In this document: positions 9,215 through 17,587 of the stretch, in pieces
Numbering within the stretch: position 1 is the stretch's first letter
How the letters are laid out: every line of letters begins with the position of its first letter
Assembly (NCBI RefSeq): GCF_005080685.1
Contig: NZ_CP039371.1
Location: forward strand, 248,001-312,000
DNA from: Pseudomonas putida
GTDB lineage: Bacteria; Pseudomonadota; Gammaproteobacteria; Pseudomonadales; Pseudomonadaceae
Direction of reading: 5' to 3'
Length of the DNA: 64,000 nt
Made by a program: the position numbers and the translations under genes
The notes under the pieces: generated by a model
What the model saw: only the letters and a program-made list of their open reading frames with translations
Told to the model about the DNA's origin: nothing
Databases searched by the model: none

Positions 9215-9847
9215 ATGTCGATGGAAGTGTGGTTGGGCTTCTTTGCCGCGTGCTGGATCATCAGCCTGTCGCCGGGTGCTGGGGCCATTGCCTCGATGTC
9301 CAGCGGGCTGCAGTACGGTTTCTGGCGTGGCTACTGGAATGCCCTGGGCCTGCAGTTGGGCCTGATCGTGCAGATCGCCATCATCGCCGCCGGTGTCGGC
9401 GCGGTGCTCGCCGCATCCGCCACGGCCTTCCATGTGATCAAGTGGTTCGGCGTCGCCTACCTCGTGTACCTGGCCTACAAGCAATGGCGGGCCTTGCCGA
9501 TGGACATGAGCGACGAGTCCGGCGTGCGGCCGATTGGTAAGCCGCTGAGCCTGGTGTTCCGTGGCTTTTTGGTCAACGTCAGCAACCCCAAGGCGCTGGT
9601 GTTCATGCTCGCGGTGCTGCCGCAGTTCATCAACCCGCATGCGCCGCTGCTGGCGCAGTACGTGGCGATCACCATCACCATGGTGGCGGTCGACATGCTG
9701 GTGATGGCCGGCTACACCGGGCTGGCCGCGCGGGTACTGCGGGTGCTGCGCACGCCGAAGCAACAGAAGCGCCTGAACCGCACGTTCGCCGGCCTGTTCA
9801 TCGGTGCCGCCACCTTCCTCGCGACCCTGCGTCGCGCGCCGATCTGA
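9215..9847 (+). CDS. LysE/RhtB-family amino-acid exporter
   Basis: A 210-residue inner-membrane protein of the LysE superfamily (PF01810), predicted to have six helices. The N-terminal LSPGAGAIASMSSGLQYG and the middle FLVNVSNPKALVFMLAVLPQF motifs are diagnostic. Substrate cannot be assigned (amino acids or homoserine lactone-like compounds in the family). I chose the ATG at 9215, preceded by GAGGTG at 5 bases spacing, over an upstream in-frame ATG at 9176 that would add 13 hydrophilic residues without a ribosome site. Confidence 0.88.
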   Translation: MSMEVWLGFFAACWIISLSPGAGAIASMSSGLQYGFWRGYWNALGLQLGLIVQIAIIAAGVGAVLAASATAFHVIKWFGVAYLVYLAYKQWRALPMDMSDESGVRPIGKPLSLVFRGFLVNVSNPKALVFMLAVLPQFINPHAPLLAQYVAITITMVAVDMLVMAGYTGLAARVLRVLRTPKQQKRLNRTFAGLFIGAATFLATLRRAPI

Positions 9848-9855
9848 TCGGCTCG

Positions 9856-9874
9856 GGGGGCGCCAGGCGCCCCC
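9856..9874. terminator. GC hairpin between convergent genes
   Basis: GGGGGCGCC and GGCGCCCCC form a 9-bp palindrome around one base in the 30-base gap between the LysE and slipin stops. It could serve both transcripts, although no T-run follows on either strand. Confidence 0.45.
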
Positions 9875-9877
9875 GCT

Positions 9878-10630
9878 TCATTTGGGTTTGTCCGCCAGCC
9901 CCTTGAGCAGATCCACCGGCAACGGAAAGACGATGGTCGAGCTCTTGTCCCCGGCAATCGCGCCCAGCGTCTGCATGTAGCGCAGCTGCATCGCACCCGG
10001 CTCCTTGCCGAGCATCTGCGCGGCCTGCATCAGCTTCTCCGATGCCTGCACTTCCCCTTCGGCGTGGATGACCTTGGCCCGCCGTTCGCGTTCGGCCTCG
10101 GCTTGCCGGGCGATGGCGCGGACCATCGATTCGTTGAGGTCGACGTGCTTGATCTCGACGTTGGCGACCTTGATGCCCCAGGCATCGGTCTGCGCATCCA
10201 GTACCAGGCGAATATCCGAATTGAGCTGCTCGCGCTCGGCCAGCAGCTCGTCCAGTTCGTGCTTGCCCAGTACTGCACGCAGCGTGGTCTGGGCCAGTTG
10301 GCTGGTGGCGACGAGAAAATCCTCGACCTGGATGATCGCCTTCTGTGGATCGAGCACGCGAAAGTACACCACGGCGTTGACCTTGACCGACACGTTGTCG
10401 CGGGTGATCACATCCTGCGGCGGCACGTCCAGCACCACGGTACGCAGGTCGACCCGGACCATCTGCTGGACCACCGGGATCAGCAGGATCAGCCCCGGCC
10501 CCTTGACCTGCCAGAAGCGTCCCAGCTGAAACACCACGCCGCGTTCGTACTCGCGCAGGATGCGAAAGGCCGACAGCAACAGCATGGCCAGCACGATCAG
10601 CACGGCGGCGAAACCCACTTGCATGAACAT
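9878..10630 (-). CDS. slipin / SPFH (band 7) membrane protein
   Basis: A 250-residue stomatin-like protein: one N-terminal membrane helix (about residues 5-27) followed by the SPFH domain ([31 protein letters not shown]) and a helical tail with the charged [16 protein letters not shown] segment. Such slipins form large membrane rings. It sits directly downstream of a long-form NfeD, its usual partner, in which the NfeD protease domain is thought to cut slipin C termini. The start at 10630 gives a 7-base spacing to GGAGA; a start at 10636 would overlap the nfeD stop (ATGA) but puts the Shine-Dalgarno too close. Confidence 0.9.
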   Translation of the reverse strand: MFMQVGFAAVLIVLAMLLLSAFRILREYERGVVFQLGRFWQVKGPGLILLIPVVQQMVRVDLRTVVLDVPPQDVITRDNVSVKVNAVVYFRVLDPQKAIIQVEDFLVATSQLAQTTLRAVLGKHELDELLAEREQLNSDIRLVLDAQTDAWGIKVANVEIKHVDLNESMVRAIARQAEAERERRAKVIHAEGEVQASEKLMQAAQMLGKEPGAMQLRYMQTLGAIAGDKSSTIVFPLPVDLLKGLADKPK

Positions 10631-10632
10631 CG

Positions 10633-11991
10633 TCATTCTCCTTGCGCCGCAGGTGCGGCGGCGCTCACTTGCAGCATGAGGCCCTGGCGGGCCGTGATCC
10701 GCACCTGCTGGCCGATCTGCAACGGTGTCGCGCAGCGGGCCTGCCAGTGTTCCCCCTGGGCTTGCACCGCACCGTTGCGCGGGTCGTCCTCCATCACCTG
10801 GGTGACGATCGCCAGGCTGCCGACCAGGCCTGCATCGCCGCTGACCGGCACGCGTCGCCGCGCCTTGATGGCCATGCCCAGCACGCCACCGATCAGCAGC
10901 GCCGAGAGCACCGCCAACGTGGCGATCAGCCCCAGCGGGATGCCGAAGCCCGGGGCATCGGTGTCGATCAGGATCAGCGCGCCAACGACGAAAGCGACGA
11001 TGCCTCCGAAGCCGACCGCGCCGAAGCTGGGCAGGAAGGCCTCGGCGATCATGAAAGCGATGCCCAGCAGGATCAGCGCCATGCCGGCGAAGCTCACCGG
11101 TAGCAGTTGCAAGGCATACAGCCCCAGCAGCAGGCAGATGCCACCAACTACGCCGCCCAGGGCCGAACCTGGGTTCATGAATTCGAACAACAGGCCATAC
11201 ACCCCGATCATGATCAGGATCAGCGCCACGCTGGGGTTGGTGATCACCGCCAGCAGCCGGGTGCGCCAGTCGGGCAGGTGTTCGACCAGGCTGGCGTCCC
11301 GGGTTTGCAGCAAGCGCGGCTGGCCCGCGGCGACCAGGGTCTTGCCGTCGAGCTGGCGGAGCAAGGCGGGCACGTCGTCGGCGAGCTGGTCGATCACCTT
11401 CAGGCGCAGCGCTTCGCTGGCCGGCAGGCTGACCGCTTCGCGCACCGCCTGCTCGGCCCAGTCGGCATTGCGCCCTCGTAGCTGGGCCAGGCCTCGGATG
11501 TAGGCCGCTGCATCGTTGACCTGCTTGCGCGCCAGGGTGGCTTCATCACCGTCCGGCTTGGCCTTGTTATCGGGGGCCGGTGCTGGGCACGTGCCGGCGG
11601 GGCCGCCGATTTGCACGGGTGTGGCGGCGCCGAGGTTAGTCCCCGGGGCCATGGCTGCGACGTGGCTGGCGTACAGGATGTAGGTGCCGGCACTGGCAGC
11701 CCGGGCGCCGCTGGGGGCGACGAAGCTCGCCACTGGCACCGTGCTTGCGAGGATCGCCTTGATCATCTGGCGCATGGCGCTGTCCAGCCCGCCGGGGGTA
11801 TCGAGGCGCAGTACCACCAGTTGCGCACCCTGGTCCTGTGCTTGGGTAAGGGTTCGTACCAGGTAATCGGCGCTGGCCGGGCCGATGGCATCGCTGATGT
11901 CGAGCACCCAGACGCTGCCCGGCGCGGCCTGGCTGGCCGGAGCCAGGGCCAGTAGCATCAACAGCAACCAGCAGCGACAGCGCCTGTACAC
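10633..11991 (-). CDS. long-form NfeD serine protease (1510-N type)
   Basis: A 452-residue membrane-bound protease. Order: signal peptide (about 1-22), ClpP-like protease domain (about 28-215) with the LDTPGG loop and the probable nucleophile Ser100 in [10 protein letters not shown], then four or five membrane helices (about 230-370) and a C-terminal OB-fold NfeD domain (about 385-445). It degrades or processes its slipin partner encoded immediately downstream. The catalytic Lys follows in the next helix region but I did not pin it down. Transcribed away from the ybaK-like gene across a 98-base intergenic. Confidence 0.9.
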   Translation of the reverse strand: MYRRCRCWLLLMLLALAPASQAAPGSVWVLDISDAIGPASADYLVRTLTQAQDQGAQLVVLRLDTPGGLDSAMRQMIKAILASTVPVASFVAPSGARAASAGTYILYASHVAAMAPGTNLGAATPVQIGGPAGTCPAPAPDNKAKPDGDEATLARKQVNDAAAYIRGLAQLRGRNADWAEQAVREAVSLPASEALRLKVIDQLADDVPALLRQLDGKTLVAAGQPRLLQTRDASLVEHLPDWRTRLLAVITNPSVALILIMIGVYGLLFEFMNPGSALGGVVGGICLLLGLYALQLLPVSFAGMALILLGIAFMIAEAFLPSFGAVGFGGIVAFVVGALILIDTDAPGFGIPLGLIATLAVLSALLIGGVLGMAIKARRRVPVSGDAGLVGSLAIVTQVMEDDPRNGAVQAQGEHWQARCATPLQIGQQVRITARQGLMLQVSAAAPAAQGE

Positions 11992-12089
11992 CTGTCGTCA
12001 CCTCATCGAGGTCCCTGAACAAAGTTTAGCCATGCCTGCCTGGGCACGGCCTAAAATTGAAGATTGGGGGGATCATCCGGAGGTGCATC

Positions 12090-12548
12090 ATGCGTATGGC
12101 CAAGACCCTGCAGCAGCGCCTGGACCAGGCCAACTGCGATTACGACATCGTTCCCCATCCACATTCAGCGACCAGCCTTGAGTCGGCGCGTACTGCGGGC
12201 GTGCCCGCCGAGCGGGTCGCCAAGTCGGTGATGCTCGACGACCGCCATGGCAACTACATCATGGCCGTGCTGCCGGCCAACCGGCACCTGGACATGAGCA
12301 AGGTGCGCATGACCGGCGCCTGGCAACTGACCCGTGAAAGCGGCCTGCCGACCCTGTTCGGCGATTGCGAGCGCGGCGCGGTGCCCGCGCTGGGCGATGC
12401 CTATCAGATAAACATGCTGCTCGATTCGAGTCTTACCCGTCAGGGCGATGTCTACCTGGAGGCAGGCGATCACGATCACCTGATCCATATGAGTATGGAG
12501 CAATACCTGAAACTGGTACCACGCGCCGAAGTGCGCGAATTGTGCTGA
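12090..12548 (+). CDS. YbaK/ProX-domain aminoacyl-tRNA deacylase-like protein
   Basis: A 152-residue protein with a single YbaK/aminoacyl-tRNA-synthetase-associated domain (PF04073). Family members hydrolyse mischarged tRNAs such as Cys-tRNA-Pro or Ala-tRNA-Pro. The motifs AERVAKSVMLDD (with the conserved Lys) and HLIHMSMEQYLKL support the assignment; the exact tRNA specificity is unknown. Start at 12090 follows GGAGGTGCATC; an upstream TTG gives a longer but unlikely frame. Confidence 0.87.
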   Translation: MRMAKTLQQRLDQANCDYDIVPHPHSATSLESARTAGVPAERVAKSVMLDDRHGNYIMAVLPANRHLDMSKVRMTGAWQLTRESGLPTLFGDCERGAVPALGDAYQINMLLDSSLTRQGDVYLEAGDHDHLIHMSMEQYLKLVPRAEVRELC

Positions 12549-12608
12549 TGTTCTTCAACCCATGCCGGGCGGTGTCGTGGACAACCGCCCAGGCGCCTAG
12601 GAGGCACC

Positions 12609-12851
12609 ATGGACGCACCGATCCATCCTTTTTCGGAAATCTTCAAGCAGCTCGGCCTGTCGGACGACCCGACGGACATCGAGCGTTTCATCACCACCCA
12701 CTCACCGCTCGATGACGGTATCAAGCTGGTCGACGCGCCGTTCTGGAATGACTCCCAGCGTGCCTTCCTCAAGGAAAGCTACGCCCAGGACGCCGACTGG
12801 ATCCCGATGATCGATCAACTCAACGAGGCGCTGCACCCGCAGAAAAAATAA
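12609..12851 (+). CDS. DUF2789 family protein
   Basis: An 80-residue soluble protein matching DUF2789, a small helical family common in gamma-proteobacteria with no known function. Features: FSEIFKQLGLSDDP near the N terminus and the DAPFWNDSQRAFLKE motif in the second half. AGGAGGCACC lies just before the ATG. It lies 60 bases downstream of the YbaK-like gene and may be cotranscribed. Confidence 0.85.
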   Translation: MDAPIHPFSEIFKQLGLSDDPTDIERFITTHSPLDDGIKLVDAPFWNDSQRAFLKESYAQDADWIPMIDQLNEALHPQKK

Positions 12852-12917
12852 GCCGAGCGGCACCTGTGAGTAATTTGGCCGTTGCTATGCTCAGGAAAAC
12901 AATAAGGGGATATCGCG

Positions 12918-13556
12918 ATGAAAGATCCCTACGCACCAGGTTTCTGGTGCTCCGTGACGATCCTGGGCACACTGACGGCCGGTTACTTCTACGGCATCCG
13001 CCATACGCACCAGATGAACCAGGCGGTGCAGTTTCTCTACGCCGCGGCAGCGGTTACCGCCGCCGTGACGTTGGTGGCGTTGACGTGGATCGCCTGGCAG
13101 CAGTGGCACCTGAACAAGCGCGAAGTGATCCAGGGCCGAACGTTGCTGACCATCTGGAACACCAAAGTAGCCCTGCGCCGGGTCGAGACGGTGTTCGACC
13201 GCTATTTCTGGGGCAGCTACTGGCATTCCGGGCGCACGTTCGAGGAGGTCATGGGCGAGCTCAAGGGTACGCCGCTGGAGCAGAGCCTGGATGCACTCAA
13301 GCGCCAGTGTCGGGCGCTTGACCGCGAGGTGCACGACCACCACCACCACTGGCTGGCCAACGCCCGGGACCTCTCCAGCGTGGCCACGGCGATGGCTCGC
13401 GAACGCTACCAGCTGGACTTGTGCGAACCCTCGAGCACTGGCCGGGGCAATACCGCAGTGCTCAACCGGGACCTGGAAGTGCTGGTGTACACCTGGTCGG
13501 CACGCCTGCGCAGCTTCGATCATCAGCTCGACGAACTGGAGCGTGCCTACCACTGA
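12918..13556 (+). CDS. conserved membrane protein of unknown function
   Basis: A 212-residue protein that I do not recognise beyond pseudomonad conservation. Two membrane helices are seen at about residues 9-27 and 38-59, then a long cytoplasmic helical region (about 65-212) with a run of histidines (HDHHHH at about 138). AATAAGGGGATATCGCG precedes the ATG. It converges on the CBS-domain gene with a 19-base gap. No function is proposed. Confidence 0.75.
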   Translation: MKDPYAPGFWCSVTILGTLTAGYFYGIRHTHQMNQAVQFLYAAAAVTAAVTLVALTWIAWQQWHLNKREVIQGRTLLTIWNTKVALRRVETVFDRYFWGSYWHSGRTFEEVMGELKGTPLEQSLDALKRQCRALDREVHDHHHHWLANARDLSSVATAMARERYQLDLCEPSSTGRGNTAVLNRDLEVLVYTWSARLRSFDHQLDELERAYH

Positions 13557-13575
13557 AGCAGGGACTGAGACGTGC

Positions 13576-14013
13576 TCATTCGCCGCGAATGTACTGCTCC
13601 AGCTGCTGGATCAGGCCAGCCTGTTCGGCGATGGTTTCCTTGACCAGGTCACCGATCGACAGCAGGCCGAGCAGCTTGCCGCCGTCCACCACCGGCAGGT
13701 GACGCAGGTGGCGGTCGGTCATCAATTGCATGCAGTCGTCCAGTTTCTTGCGTGGCTCGACCGTGACCACCGGTGCGCTCATGATCTCCCGCACCGGCGT
13801 TGCAGCCGAGGAGCGCCCCTTGAGCACCAGCTTGCGTGCGTAGTCGCGCTCACTGACGATGCCCACCACCTGGCCGTCCTCGACCACGGGCAGGGCCCCG
13901 ATGTTCTTTTCCGCCAGCAGCTTGAGGGCCTCCAGCACCGAGTCGTCAGGGCCGATGGTGTATACGGTCTGATGCTGGGACTTGGTCTTGAGTAATTGTT
14001 CGACGTTCTTCAT
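13576..14013 (-). CDS. CBS-domain pair protein
   Basis: A 145-residue protein made of two CBS domains (about 15-65 and 75-130), which as a pair bind adenosyl ligands such as AMP, ATP or NAD(H). Motifs: GALPVVEDGQVVGIVSERDY and LRHLPVVDGGKLLGLLSIGD. Start at 14013 (MKNVEQLLK) follows GAGGCCCTT; the frame stays open for another 400 bases upstream, but that part translates REP repeats and the tRNA flank and is not coding. Its physiological role is unknown. Confidence 0.88.
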   Translation of the reverse strand: MKNVEQLLKTKSQHQTVYTIGPDDSVLEALKLLAEKNIGALPVVEDGQVVGIVSERDYARKLVLKGRSSAATPVREIMSAPVVTVEPRKKLDDCMQLMTDRHLRHLPVVDGGKLLGLLSIGDLVKETIAEQAGLIQQLEQYIRGE

Positions 14014-14140
14014 AAGGGCCTCTGCGGGGTGAAAAGTACGACCTGTCGGAGTAAATAAAGCATCCGGCACGGCGCCTTGCACGGCAATGCAGGAAACGGC
14101 ATGGAGGCGATTGAAAAACGTCATTTCACTTGAGAATGCC

Positions 14141-14269
14141 GGGGCTGCTGCGCAGCCCTTTCGCGACACAAGGCCGCTCCCACAATGACCGTGAAAGCCC
14201 CTATCGACAGGGCAAGCACGGACAATGTGGGAGCGGCCTTGTGTCGCGAAAGGGCCGCAAAGCGGCCCC
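14141..14269. repeat. pair of convergent REP palindromes, CGCGACACAAGGCCGC type
   Basis: 14141-14184 and 14226-14269 are near-reverse-complements with the core TTTCGCGACACAAGGCCGCTCCCACA. This is a second REP subtype, distinct from the CGCGGGACAAGCCCGC type elsewhere. Together with the terminator at 14372 it accounts for most of the 400-base gap between the CBS gene and the tRNA; I see no gene in that gap. Confidence 0.88.
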
Positions 14270-14371
14270 AATGCCGACGATGTAGAGCTTAAGTGAACAG
14301 CTTTCGTCGATGGCGAAACAGTGGCGTGCTCCAGGCCGCTCGCTTTTGCCATCTTCTGCCGGATGATCCGC

Positions 14372-14403
14372 AAAAACGACAAAGCCCGCACGAGGCGGGC
14401 TTT
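14372..14403 (-). terminator. rho-independent terminator of tRNA-Arg
   Basis: On the minus strand AAAGCCCGC-CTCGT-GCGGGCTTT (9-bp stem) is followed by GTCGTTTTTG. It begins 11 bases after the tRNA 3' end. Confidence 0.85.
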
Positions 14404-14413
14404 GCGATGAAGA

Positions 14414-14490
14414 TGGCGCACTCGGCGGGATTCGAACCCACGACCCCTGCCTTCGGAGGGCAGTACTCTATCCAGCTGAGCTACGAGTGC
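14414..14490 (-). tRNA. tRNA-Arg (anticodon CCG)
   Basis: A 77-base cloverleaf read on the minus strand: acceptor GCACTCG paired with CGAGTGC, D arm GCTCAGCTGGATAGAGT, anticodon arm CTGCC-CTCCGAA-GGCAG with anticodon CCG (reads CGG), T arm GTGGG-TTCGAAT-CCCGC and an encoded CCA end. It has its own terminator. Confidence 0.96.
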
Positions 14491-14650
14491 AACGCGCAGG
14501 CATGATACCCATCTGATTCGGTTGCGTCCATCGCCTTGATCTATGGATGTTTTTCCTCCGTAACCAGCTCCAGCAGGGCGAACCTCGTCTATTTATATTC
14601 CATAACAGTATTTCTAAAGCGGCAGTTATGCTCGCTATCATCTGGTCACA

Positions 14651-14666
14651 ACTTGTTATAACAAGT
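14651..14666. promoter_or_regulatory. perfect 16-bp palindrome, probable GntR operator
   Basis: ACTTGTTATAACAAGT reads the same on both strands and lies 21 bases before the gntR start. GntR proteins of the HutC subfamily bind GT-AC type palindromes of this kind and usually repress their own operon, so this is the likely autoregulatory site. Inference from position and symmetry only. Confidence 0.6.
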
Positions 14667-14687
14667 CAGCCAACAGCGAAGAAAACC

Positions 14688-15437
14688 ATGGCCGAACTGC
14701 TCCCCCTTTCCCCCGTACCGCTCTACACCCAGCTCAAGGAGCTGCTGCGCGAGCGGATTCTCGATGGCACCTACCCTCCGCACAGCCGCATGCCCTCGGA
14801 GAGCGAGCTGGGCAAGGCGTTCGAGGTCAGCCGCATCACGGTGCGCCAGGCATTGGGCGACCTGCAGAAGGAAGGCCTGATCTTCAAGATCCATGGCAAA
14901 GGCACCTTCGTCGCCAAGCCCAAGGCCTTCCAGAACGTCAGCACCTTGCAGGGCCTGGCCGAGTCGATGACGCAGATGGGTTATGAAGTGCTCAACCGTC
15001 TGCGCAGCTTTCGGCACGTGCCGGCCAATGCCCTGGTCGCGGCGCGCCTGCAGGTCGAGGAGGGCACGCAGGTGACGGAGATTCGTCGGGTGCGCTTGAT
15101 CAATCGCGAGCCGGTGTCGCTCGAAATCACCTGGTTGCCCAGGACTGTCGGTGAAAAACTGGAAAAGGCCGACCTGGTCACCCGCGATATTTTCCTGTTG
15201 CTGGAGAACGATTGCGGCATTCCCCTCGGCCATGCCGACCTTGCCATTGACGCCGTGCTGGCCGACAGCGACCTGACCCAGGCGCTGGAAGTGGAGGAAG
15301 GCTCGCCGATCATGCGCATCGAACGCCTCACCCATGCCGCCGATGGCACGCCGCTGGACTTCGAACACCTCTATTACCGTGGGGATGCCTTCCAGTATCG
15401 CCTGCGCATCGACCGCCAGAAGGGGGCCAAGGCATGA
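14688..15437 (+). CDS. GntR-family regulator, HutC/UTRA type
   Basis: A 249-residue regulator: N-terminal winged helix (about residues 8-72; YTQLKELLRERI, SRITVRQALGDLQKEGLI) and C-terminal UTRA ligand domain (about 90-240). The UTRA domain binds small effectors and releases DNA. Start at 14688 (MAELLPLSP) fits the family; an in-frame extension upstream would cover the operator palindrome. The stop overlaps the ATG of the flavoprotein gene (ATGA), so it is cotranscribed with the genes it probably controls. The inducer is unknown; from the operon it may be a sulfur- or nitrogen-containing organic acid. Confidence 0.9.
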   Translation: MAELLPLSPVPLYTQLKELLRERILDGTYPPHSRMPSESELGKAFEVSRITVRQALGDLQKEGLIFKIHGKGTFVAKPKAFQNVSTLQGLAESMTQMGYEVLNRLRSFRHVPANALVAARLQVEEGTQVTEIRRVRLINREPVSLEITWLPRTVGEKLEKADLVTRDIFLLLENDCGIPLGHADLAIDAVLADSDLTQALEVEEGSPIMRIERLTHAADGTPLDFEHLYYRGDAFQYRLRIDRQKGAKA

Positions 15438-17158
15438 GCATCGAGACCCAGGACTACGACATCATCGTCATCGGCGGTGGCACCGCCGGCCCCATGGCGG
15501 CCATCAAGGCCAAGGAGCACGACAAATCATTGAGCGTACTGCTGCTGGACAAGGCCAACGTCAAGCGCAGCGGTGCCATCAGTATGGGCATGGACGGCCT
15601 GAACAACGCGATCATCCCTGGTCACGCCACCCCCGAGCAGTACACCAAGGAAATCACCGTGGCCAATGACGGCATCGTCAACCAGGCGGCGGTGCATGCC
15701 TATGCAACTCATAGCTTCGAGACCATCGAGCAGCTCGATCGCTGGGGCGTGAAGTTCGAGAAGGACGAGACCGGCGACTACGCGGTGAAGAAGGTGCATC
15801 ACATGGGCGCCTACGTGCTGCCGATGCCCGAGGGTCACGATATCAAGAAGGTGCTGTACCGCCAGCTCAAGCGAGCCCGGGTGCAGATCAGCAACCGCAT
15901 GGTTTGCACCCGGGTGTTGCTTGACGAGCAGGGCGCCGCTGCCGGTGTGCTGGGTTTCGATTGCCGCAGCGGCGAGTTCCGGGTGATCCGCGCCAAGGCG
16001 GTGATTCTTGCCTGCGGCGCAGCCGGACGCCTGGGCCTGCCATCGTCCGGCTACCTGATGGGCACCTACGAGAACCCAACCAATGCCGGCGACGGCTATG
16101 CCATGGCGTATCACGCCGGGGCCGAGCTGGCCAACCTCGAATGCTTCCAGATCAATCCGCTGATCAAGGACTACAACGGTCCGGCCTGCGCCTACGTCAC
16201 CGGCCCGCTTGGGGGGTATACCGCCAACAGCAAGGGCGAGCGCTTCATCGAGTGCGATTACTGGAGCGGGCAGATGCTGTGGGAGTTCCACCAGGAACTC
16301 GAAGGCGGCAACGGCCCGGTGTTCCTCAAGCTCGATCACCTGGCCGAAGAGACCATCCAGAACATCGAGGAAATCCTGCACAGCAATGAGCGCCCCAGCC
16401 GGGGCCAGTTTCATGCCGGCCGCGGCACCGATTATCGTCAGCACATGGTCGAGATGCACATCAGCGAGATCGGCTTCTGCTCCGGGCATTCGGCATCGGG
16501 GGTGTGGGTCAACGAAAAGGCCGAGACCAGCGTCAAGGGCCTGTACGCTGCGGGCGACATGGCCGCGGTGCCGCACAACTACATGCTCGGCGCTTTCACC
16601 TATGGCTGGTTCGCCGGGGTCAATGCCGCGCAGTACGTGGCTGGGCGTGACTTTGCCGAAGTCGATGCGACGCAGGTCGCACGGGAACGCGAGCGGGTAT
16701 TCGCGCCGTTGCGGCGTGAGCATGGGCTGCCACCTTCGCAGGTGGAGTACAAGTTGCGGCGCATGGTCAACGACTACCTGCAGCCACCCAAGGTGACCAA
16801 GAAGATGGAAATCGGCTTGGCCCGCTTTGCCGAGATCGAGCGCGACCTGGCGCAGATGAAAGCCAACAACCCGCACGAGTTGATGCGCGCCATGGAAGTC
16901 GCGGTGATCCGCGATTGCGCGGAGATGGCGGCACGTGCATCGCTGTTTCGCGAAGAGAGCCGCTGGGGCCTGTACCACCACCGGGTAGATTTCCCCGAGC
17001 GCAACGACGGCGACTGGTTCTGCCATTGCCACCTGAAAAAGGGTGAGGACGGCGAGATGACCAGCTTCAAGAAAGCGGTCGAGCCCTACCTGATCCCGCT
17101 CGATGCTGACGAGCAGACCGCCTACGACCGCCTGCGGGTGAAGGCCGACGCCGCCTGA
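15434..17158 (+). CDS. FAD-dependent oxidoreductase, APS-reductase/fumarate-reductase-like
   Basis: A 574-residue flavoprotein of the FAD_binding_2 superfamily. It has the N-terminal dinucleotide-binding motif DIIVIGGGTAGPMAAIKAKE, ILACGAAGRLG, and a C-terminal AAGDMAAVPHNYMLGAF FAD-binding segment with a histidine where AprA-type enzymes carry an active-site His. The C-terminal helical region (about 430-574) resembles the succinate/fumarate/APS reductase alpha subunits. The partner ferredoxin lies 63 bases downstream, giving an AprAB-like pair. No dissimilatory sulfur genes are in view, so assimilation or catabolism of an imported organic compound is more likely than true APS reduction. The reaction is unknown. 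Confidence 0.85.
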   Translation: MSIETQDYDIIVIGGGTAGPMAAIKAKEHDKSLSVLLLDKANVKRSGAISMGMDGLNNAIIPGHATPEQYTKEITVANDGIVNQAAVHAYATHSFETIEQLDRWGVKFEKDETGDYAVKKVHHMGAYVLPMPEGHDIKKVLYRQLKRARVQISNRMVCTRVLLDEQGAAAGVLGFDCRSGEFRVIRAKAVILACGAAGRLGLPSSGYLMGTYENPTNAGDGYAMAYHAGAELANLECFQINPLIKDYNGPACAYVTGPLGGYTANSKGERFIECDYWSGQMLWEFHQELEGGNGPVFLKLDHLAEETIQNIEEILHSNERPSRGQFHAGRGTDYRQHMVEMHISEIGFCSGHSASGVWVNEKAETSVKGLYAAGDMAAVPHNYMLGAFTYGWFAGVNAAQYVAGRDFAEVDATQVARERERVFAPLRREHGLPPSQVEYKLRRMVNDYLQPPKVTKKMEIGLARFAEIERDLAQMKANNPHELMRAMEVAVIRDCAEMAARASLFREESRWGLYHHRVDFPERNDGDWFCHCHLKKGEDGEMTSFKKAVEPYLIPLDADEQTAYDRLRVKADAA

Positions 17159-17221
17159 GCGCAGTTGCCCGCTTCAGCGAAACACCAGAACGAGGGCCAA
17201 AGGCCCCAAGGACACCGTGAA

Positions 17222-17467
17222 ATGGCCTACCAGCCGCAAGAAATTTTCTTCCGCAGCAGTGCCCCGGTAACCATCGACGAAGACAAGTGCATCGCCGAAA
17301 AAGGCTGCACCGTGTGCGTCGAGGTCTGCCCCATGGACCTGCTGGCCATCAACCCAGCCACGCAGAAGGCCTACATGGCCTTCGACGAATGCTGGTACTG
17401 CATGCCCTGTGAGAAGGACTGCCCCACCGGCGCGGTGAAGGTCGACATCCCTTACCTGCTGCGCTGA
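17222..17467 (+). CDS. 2x[4Fe-4S] ferredoxin (AprB-like)
   Basis: An 81-residue iron-sulfur protein with two cluster motifs: KCIAEKGCTVCVEVCP (Cx5Cx2Cx3CP) and ECWYCMPCEKDCP (Cx2Cx2Cx3CP). The spacing of the first motif and the pairing with a fumarate-reductase-like flavoprotein resemble the N-terminal part of APS reductase beta subunits, but the AprB tail is missing. It probably passes electrons to or from the flavoprotein encoded just upstream. Start at 17222, with AAGGACACCGTGAA before it. Confidence 0.88.
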   Translation: MAYQPQEIFFRSSAPVTIDEDKCIAEKGCTVCVEVCPMDLLAINPATQKAYMAFDECWYCMPCEKDCPTGAVKVDIPYLLR

Positions 17468-17587
17468 TCTCCCCCGCCATCCGGCGAACCACCGGACGCC
17501 CTTGCAACGCTGCCCCTCGTTTCCCACCACCCGAGCCTGGTGGCGGAGACGACACCATTATTCGAAACGATTCGAGGGGAAACACCC

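Noticed and set aside
13576..14421. 281-residue version of the CBS protein
   Set aside because: The extra N-terminal part translates two REP palindromes and the tRNA flank; the conserved protein starts at 14013 after a ribosome site.
14414..14490. tRNA-Arg as an integration site of a genomic island
   Set aside because: No integrase lies nearby and I saw no repeated tRNA 3' end downstream in the window.
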